The notes under the pieces are model-generated. The model saw only the letters and a list, made by a program, of their open reading frames with translations. It did not search any database and was not told the DNA's origin. A stretch of 64,000 nt of DNA from Capniomyces stellatus (taxonomy: Eukaryota > Kickxellomycota > Harpellomycetes > Harpellales > Legeriomycetaceae): assembly GCA_001661515.1 (NCBI GenBank), contig LUVW01000040.1:161175-225174 (forward strand), read 5' to 3'. The number at the start of each line of letters is the position of its first letter. The first letter of the stretch is position 1. Positions 58,941 to 64,000 of the stretch are shown one piece after another. The translations under genes were made by a program, and so were the position numbers.

Positions 58941-59580
58941 ATGTCAAAAAAAGCAAACCGTAAAGCTATAGAATCGTTATTAAACGAAAACATTGGATCA
59001 ATCGAGAAAGTTGCTGATCCAAAGAAGAAACAAAAGACCAAAAAGATTACCAAAAAGAAATTGATACCTCACCCGATATCTAATGCAGGAAGAAAAGGTA
59101 AGAACAAATAACTGTATACTCTATATTGTATACTCTAAATCCTAATCATAATCCCATTCTTAACCCTAATTTCAATTCCAATTCTAATTTGGCGTTAATA
59201 GCACGGCCAAACAATAAAACGAATGAAGGCAGTGAAAATGTGGACAAAGTATTGAAAAGAAACATCAGTTTGATTTGCAAAACTACAAAATCCTCAAAGC
59301 TCGAACTAGAATCGCGAAAGTTGGTAAGTATCAATAGCCATGTATTTATGACACTGCACACAAGATTTCGCAGAGCTTGGCACTTGTTATAAACACAAAT
59401 ACAAGACCAAAGTTTCATTTTAAATTAAAAAAAAGACAAATTATAAATGTTCACCGAATTTGAATATCACAAATCCTTGCACGTTAGATAAACAACATTT
59501 TGGAAGCCAGATCCAATGGAGTATACTTTAGCAGTAACAAGAGAAAGCCCAACTTTTACGACTACGATGATTCCGATTAA
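58941..59580 (+). CDS. Small Lys-rich protein, probably nuclear or nucleolar
   Basis: Three predicted exons: 58941-59097, 59202-59323 and 59488-59580, 372 nt and 123 aa, with phases 1 and 0 closing. The protein starts MSKKANRKAIESLLNENIG and has strongly basic runs (DPKKKQKTKKITKKKL) that look like a nuclear or nucleolar signal. It continues LKRNISLICKTTKSSKLELESRKL and ends with an acidic-aromatic tail (KPNFYDYDDSD). It has no membrane segment and no domain I can name. Composition and size resemble small ribosome-assembly factors, which is inference only. Reading through the first donor would give a 56-residue protein ending GRKGKNK. The spliced form is preferred because all signals (GTAAGA, TTAATAG, GTAAGT, CGTTAG) and phases agree. 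The gene converges on the PDK-type kinase gene. Confidence 0.72.
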
Positions 59581-59955
59581 AATCGCTTTGTGGGTCCTTA
59601 AACCCCAGCACAAACCTGTTTAAATAATTTCATTCCGTTTGTTGATATTTCTGCCATTACTGCTACTACTATAGAAAACTAAAACTAAAGCTAAATATAC
59701 TTTTTACACTAAATCTCGTCTTGTTCAATTATGGACCATAGTCTAAACCGATTAACTTCTTGTAAAAAAAAAAAGGGGGGGGGAAGGGGCAGACTGAAAA
59801 ACAGATATATTGGTGAAAGTTAAATAATGGGTATACTTGAGATAACTTAGAACCAAATGAAATACAGATCTAGTTATATGAAAGCAAATAAATATGCCAT
59901 TCAAAAGAAAAGAGAATGGTAGTGCCAAAACAGCCGCAGAAGGTACGCGGCCAGT
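59581..59955. other. Convergent intergenic spacer
   Basis: About 375 bp between two stop codons, holding an A-run followed by a nine-G run at about 59764-59783. No gene seen. Confidence 0.5.
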
Positions 59956-61937
59956 CTAGCTTAACGGCTCCTCGCTGTTGCTTAGACGAGAGAGATGCAA
60001 GTAAGCATCTGTTCCATAATTTTCCATGGAAATGATTTTCAAATCTCCACCAAAGTAGCGAGCGTATAAACGACTTAGCGGCAACCCGTAGCCATATCCA
60101 GCCAAGGGGGCCTTAAAGTCGGATTTGTCAACAGTGTCCTCCAAGTCCGGAGCTTCAGCGGTGGTATACATATAAGTCCACACTTTGCTCAAACTACTTC
60201 GTGAAATCCCGCCTCCCTCGTCCGAGATCTTGATGGTAATGTCCTCCTTCCCCTCCGAAACTATGACTTTGATTGGTGGGTAGTCCTCCTCGTCTTCGCC
60301 ATAAAGCTCCACCGTTGCTCGTAGACTGTTTTTGACCAGCTCAAATACCATATGGTGCAGATGGCTTGGAACATACATAAATTCTAGGTTTTCTGGGCAA
60401 TGGAACTCGATTGCTGGCGACTTGGGAATAAAATAGTAGTCTTCACAGATGAATTTGGCGTTGTCAATAGCCTCTTTCACCACCGTTGCTAGACCTGTCT
60501 TTGTACAAATAATACCAACAAAATCTTTTGACTTGTTTGGATTGTTCAACTCGGTATGTTGACCTAACCAACCCAGACCAGATCAGACCAAATCATAACA
60601 TTTAAGAAGTTTCAGTATTTTGGATCTTCAACGCATGTATATATACAGTTTAATTCACTATTTTCTGGTGTAGTTTCAGTTGGGAAAGCAGATTGAAAGT
60701 TACCTATAAGCATCCGGATTCCAATTCGAGACAAATAGAATCTATCTAGAAACTTTTGTGCCTCAACATCAATAATGTCTGTATCCATTGCTCTTTTATA
60801 CTCAAGTACGCCCTGTGCAATAGTGGTTACTACAGCGTCATGCCGTCTCTTGATTGTGCTAATCAATTTAACGAAGCTGTTGTTGTACTCCTTAACCTCT
60901 AATGGGTACTTGATGTCTCGGGTGTTGTGATAGTATTTACGAATGATCGAAGAATCGGTAAGTCCTTCCGACGGGATAATCACCTTAGAGTCGCTTTTGT
61001 CAAACGAATTCGCCAGAACTAGTTCCTGTATCCTGGTCGATGCTTCCGGAAAATGGATCAACTCCTATATATTTATCACCAGATTATAGAATAGTTGGCT
61101 TTTACTGCTTGGCAGACTGTCGGTCCTTTGATTTAGAGTGGATGCTGTTAGTAGAAAGTAAAATGTGACAAAGACAATCAAGAAGCCAACAAGGTACTGC
61201 TCTCCAATTTAAGAGCCAGGCACTTGCAAGTAAAAAAGAGGTAATGGGTTATTAGTGACCATCGCTCAACTGTGGTCGTGTCTGTTATCTGTATCTTACG
61301 TTAAACGACTCGATATACCAGTTCTTGACTCTTAATAAAGAGCTCATTTTGTTAATCATTGGAATGGTATCTAGCTCTATAACTCTGTGGGCCAAACGGA
61401 TTGGAAGTTCATCTGGAATGGAATATTTGCATTTTGCAAGTACAAACAAAAAAACAAACATTAAAACAAACATTAAAACAAACATTAAAACAAACATTAA
61501 AACAAGCTGGAACCAAATTGGGATAAAACAACAAAAGAAAAAAAATCAGACAACAAAAGCCAAACTTTTTATCAGTGGAGTGTGCTCTTACAATGTACAA
61601 ACTGAGATGCTCTGAGTAGAGTTCCTTGTGTCGGTTTTTGGCCTATTTATATTATATTAAACAAATTGGTACCACATTTGTATAACAGTAGCTATAAACA
61701 CTGGTATCAAATAAAAACAAGTCACAATGTTTAAATGTCCACTTTGGTATGGCTATTGTAAAGGGTATTCCTTCTGCCAATTGAACTATTGATTCCTAAC
61801 GGATTGCTTATTAAACTGCCATTATAATTACCAAATTCAACCATTTGCCGCAAAGAAACTCCTGTCTGCGGTAGCTTTGCATAATTGATTATCTTCTCTG
61901 CTAGTGCCTTTGGCACCTCTGACAAGATCTTTTGCAT
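59956..61937 (-). CDS. PDK: Mitochondrial pyruvate/branched-chain dehydrogenase kinase (PDK family)
   Basis: Five predicted exons on the complement: 61832-61937, 61592-61642, 61300-61412, 60704-61064 and 59956-60563, 1239 nt and 412 aa, all in phase. PDK enzymes phosphorylate Ser on the E1alpha subunit of mitochondrial 2-oxoacid dehydrogenases and switch them off. Conserved blocks are YAKLPQTGVSLRQMVEFG, LLRASQF, ELPIRLAHRVIELD, VKNWYIESF, VVTTIAQGVLEYK, FLDRFYLSRIGIRMLIGQH and YVPSHLHHMVFELVKNSLRATVE (N box). They are followed by ISDEGGGIS (G1), the TYMYTTAEAP lid region and GYGYGLPLSRLYARYFGGDL (G2), then YGTDAYLHL. The N-terminus is short (MQKILSEVPKALAEK), without an obvious long presequence. 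The C-terminal tail of animal PDKs after the ATPase domain is missing, as in many fungal members. I cannot tell a PDH from a BCKDH specificity. Confidence 0.93.
61453..61504. repeat. 12-bp tandem repeat inside an intron of the PDK-type gene
   Basis: Four copies of AAACAAACATTA head to tail (TGTTTGTTTTAA on the gene strand), within the intron 61413-61591. Confidence 0.9.
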
Positions 61938-64000
61938 TCTACTCTGCTACGCTTGATGCGTCTGTCGTTTATTGTTCCTCTTCGCTTGTGTCGCTGTCTA
62001 ATATCTCCTCTATACCGAGTTAAATGTGGCTATGGTACGTCTTTTCAAAGTAACGGGTATGGTATATCTGTTGGTATGCCTGAGTTTTGCGTATTATTTT
62101 TTTTTGGCTATTTTTGTGTTTTTTGTTTTATTCAATATGTTAAAATGTCGAGTTTTTATTTGCTTTTCATTGCTGCTTTCGAATCACTAAAAGCTCCTTA
62201 ATGTGAATTTTGTTAAGCAACTTTGCCCATTTTATTTATGGAAAGCTGTATTATTTCGTTTACTAGTTACCCATTTAATCTCACCATGTCCTATTTACTA
62301 ATTAGCGAATTATGCCTTTTTATTGCATTACCCTTAATTGCGAGTTGGACTCATGATAATTTGATTTGCTGTATCAAGTTGGGAAATCTCGACTATACCA
62401 GCACCAGCAACCACTAGCATTTAAATGATTCTCTCTCCCCTTTTAACACCAACCCATCCAAGCTAGTTTGGTTTCCTGTTTCTTGCTATTCCCATTTATA
62501 AATAGATAAAGTCAATGTGATGGTTTACCCTCCCTTCGAGTTGATTACAAATGCCAACTCAAACATGCTTTATGTAATATCGGCCGTTGTTAGAAATTCA
62601 AATGGCCCCCATAAAACAGGCTATTGAATTCCAACACTAATAGTCTACTTTTTCAACTTCTGCCCTTTTCAAACATCAACGCAAATACCTTGCACTTATA
62701 TTATCCTTTGGACAGTTTAAAAACCAGTGGCTGGTGTTCAAAATAACAATAATAACAAATAACTAGACTGGTTCTCTTTCTGTGCTCAAAGAATTGTATG
62801 AAAACTTGATATATATTTTTTTTAAGACGGCACCATTTTTTCTTTAGCGAGCAAAAACTATTGCCTCCATGAGTTTGCGCAATGAAGAAACACTACAACC
62901 TGCTTCAATAGAAATATCCCACTTTTATTATTATTGAATATACAGCTCGAGTATCTGGGATGTTTGAATTTCAATATTGACCTTATTACTATCTATGCTG
63001 ATCACTTTTATCAATATTCACCCGTTCAAAGGTAAATAGGGAAAAAACTATGTGGTGTATAAAAATACAGCCAGCTCCCTTGAAACACTAGGAGTAGTAG
63101 GCCTTTTCTTCCTATTTGGATCAAAATAACTTTCCAATGCTTTGACTCACTGTTGTCATTGGTCGACTGTTCTGGTGTGTTACTTTGGCCTGTATGTTTC
63201 CCCTCGTTTGATAACGCTTTCTTTCTTAATCGCATATATTTACTTTTTAATTGCATTTATTTCATGTAACTGAAATGTTTTTTACGTTGACTTTTTTTAA
63301 TTGTTATTGTCGACTTTACTAACGCTATTTTTAATTTTTTTACTTTTATTATTGCTACTTTTGTTTTACTTTCAAATTTAACTTGAACAAAGCACGTTCT
63401 TCAATATAATATAATATATATATATAACATTGGTCCCGCATTCCCTATAACCCTTTGTTATTCATTTTGCCAGGGAAAAACGGTCTGATACCCTTTTAAT
63501 ACTGATAAAACATCGTTGCCTTATACCTCAAAATACTTTTAGCCTTACTATCGAGTTGTACTGGTTTGTAAATAGTCATCAAAGCTTGGTATTTATCTGT
63601 TCAAGATTTTCAATTGACCGGAACTATGCGGTGGCTTTTCTTTGGTTAACAGCTGCAAAAGCTGTGAGTAAAAATAGCGACATAAATTCAACATATTGAA
63701 AAAGTTGAAAAAGTCGAGTCAAATATACAAGCATCCCGAAATATATTACTGTAAAGAAAAAAAGTATTGAAGCTTTTTTTTTAAAAAGAGTAAATGCAAA
63801 GTTTTAATCAAGTATAAAAAAATAATGTGTTGTAAGTCGTAAATCCAAGGACATTTTGGTCAGTTGACAAATCATTTTCACATTCAAAAGTTTGACAAAC
63901 AGAATACAAAAAGGTAGAAAAGTAAAAAAGGACTTCTCAATACAAAATAAAAAGTGAAAAAAGGCCCCAATGAAAAAAAAAAAAAAAAAAAAAAAAAAAA
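61938..64000. other. AT-rich right edge of the window
   Basis: About 2 kb with no secure gene. It contains a candidate first exon at about 63148-63256 (minus), an AT microsatellite near 63405-63425 (ATATAATATATATATATA), and ends in a run of 28 A (63973-64000), which may be the edge of a low-quality or repetitive stretch. Confidence 0.5.
63148..63256 (-). CDS. Candidate first coding exon of an unidentified gene
   Basis: On the complement, an ATG in good context (AAATAAATG) opens MQLKSKYMRLRKKALSNEGKH... and runs to STNDN, followed by a donor ACA|GTGAGT. A basic N-terminus followed by a polar Ser/Asn stretch looks coding. Downstream, after an AAATAG, one frame reads RPTTPSVSRELAVFL, but its phase does not match this donor. 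I could not build further exons. It may be a real gene, a non-coding transcript or chance. Confidence 0.22.

Noticed and set aside
63973..64000. 28-base A run at the window end
   Set aside because: Possibly a long homopolymer or sequence edge; by itself it supports no feature.
1..64000. Search for CRISPR arrays, prokaryotic operons, rRNA genes and canonical spliceosomal snRNA signatures (for example the U6 ACAGAGA-type core)
   Set aside because: None seen by eye; a covariance-model scan would be decisive and could not be run.

Overview
The window looks like nuclear DNA of a fungus, probably an early-diverging lineage with an AT-rich genome (a Zoopagomycota/Kickxellomycotina-type genome is my guess, not shown). 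Reasons: GT-AG introns of about 60-250 bp break up most genes, intergenic DNA is very AT-rich and full of homopolymers, and the recognisable proteins are eukaryotic housekeeping factors in fungal-type versions (Stt4, Esf1, Gir2, Med1, a PDK-type kinase, NIPA). There are no operons, no CRISPR array and no rRNA, and I found no convincing tRNA or snRNA. Exon coordinates were built by hand from splice signals, reading phase and family similarity. Junctions are therefore predictions, but most close exactly in phase.

Layout. 1-7.2 kb: nucleoside diphosphate kinase (+), Gir2/RWDD1 (-) and a Mediator Med1-like gene (+). 7.5-14 kb: sparse, with coding-like islands of unknown identity and a complete four-exon yippee gene (-) whose exons are too short to stand out as ORFs. 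14-25 kb: a giant 2633-residue solenoid-type protein (-, two exons joined by a GC-AG intron) and a 725-residue TALE homeodomain protein (-). 26.7-32.2 kb: a NIPA-family Mg2+ transporter (-) and a Gli/Zic-like zinc-finger regulator (-) whose first coding exon is predicted to be just the ATG. 32.2-41.9 kb: nearly 10 kb with no supportable gene, holding only weak relics and simple repeats. 42-49 kb: an eight-exon coiled-coil protein (+), a Ser/Asn-rich protein (-) and Esf1 (-). 49.4-57 kb: STT4, the phosphatidylinositol 4-kinase (-), visibly richer in G+C than its surroundings. 58.9-62 kb: a small Lys-rich protein (+) and a mitochondrial PDK-type kinase (-). 62-64 kb: AT-rich, with one candidate first exon, ending in a run of A.

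The genes do not form one pathway. Themes present are ribosome biogenesis and translation (ESF1, GIR2), transcription (Med1, homeodomain, zinc finger), lipid signalling (STT4), metabolism (NDPK, PDK kinase) and ion transport (NIPA). I see no clear new system. The most notable points are an insertion of about 185 residues in the Stt4 kinase N-lobe, an NDPK with a hydrophobic N-terminal anchor, the giant solenoid protein with its GC-AG intron, micro-exons of 3 and 7 nt, and the genes made only of short exons.
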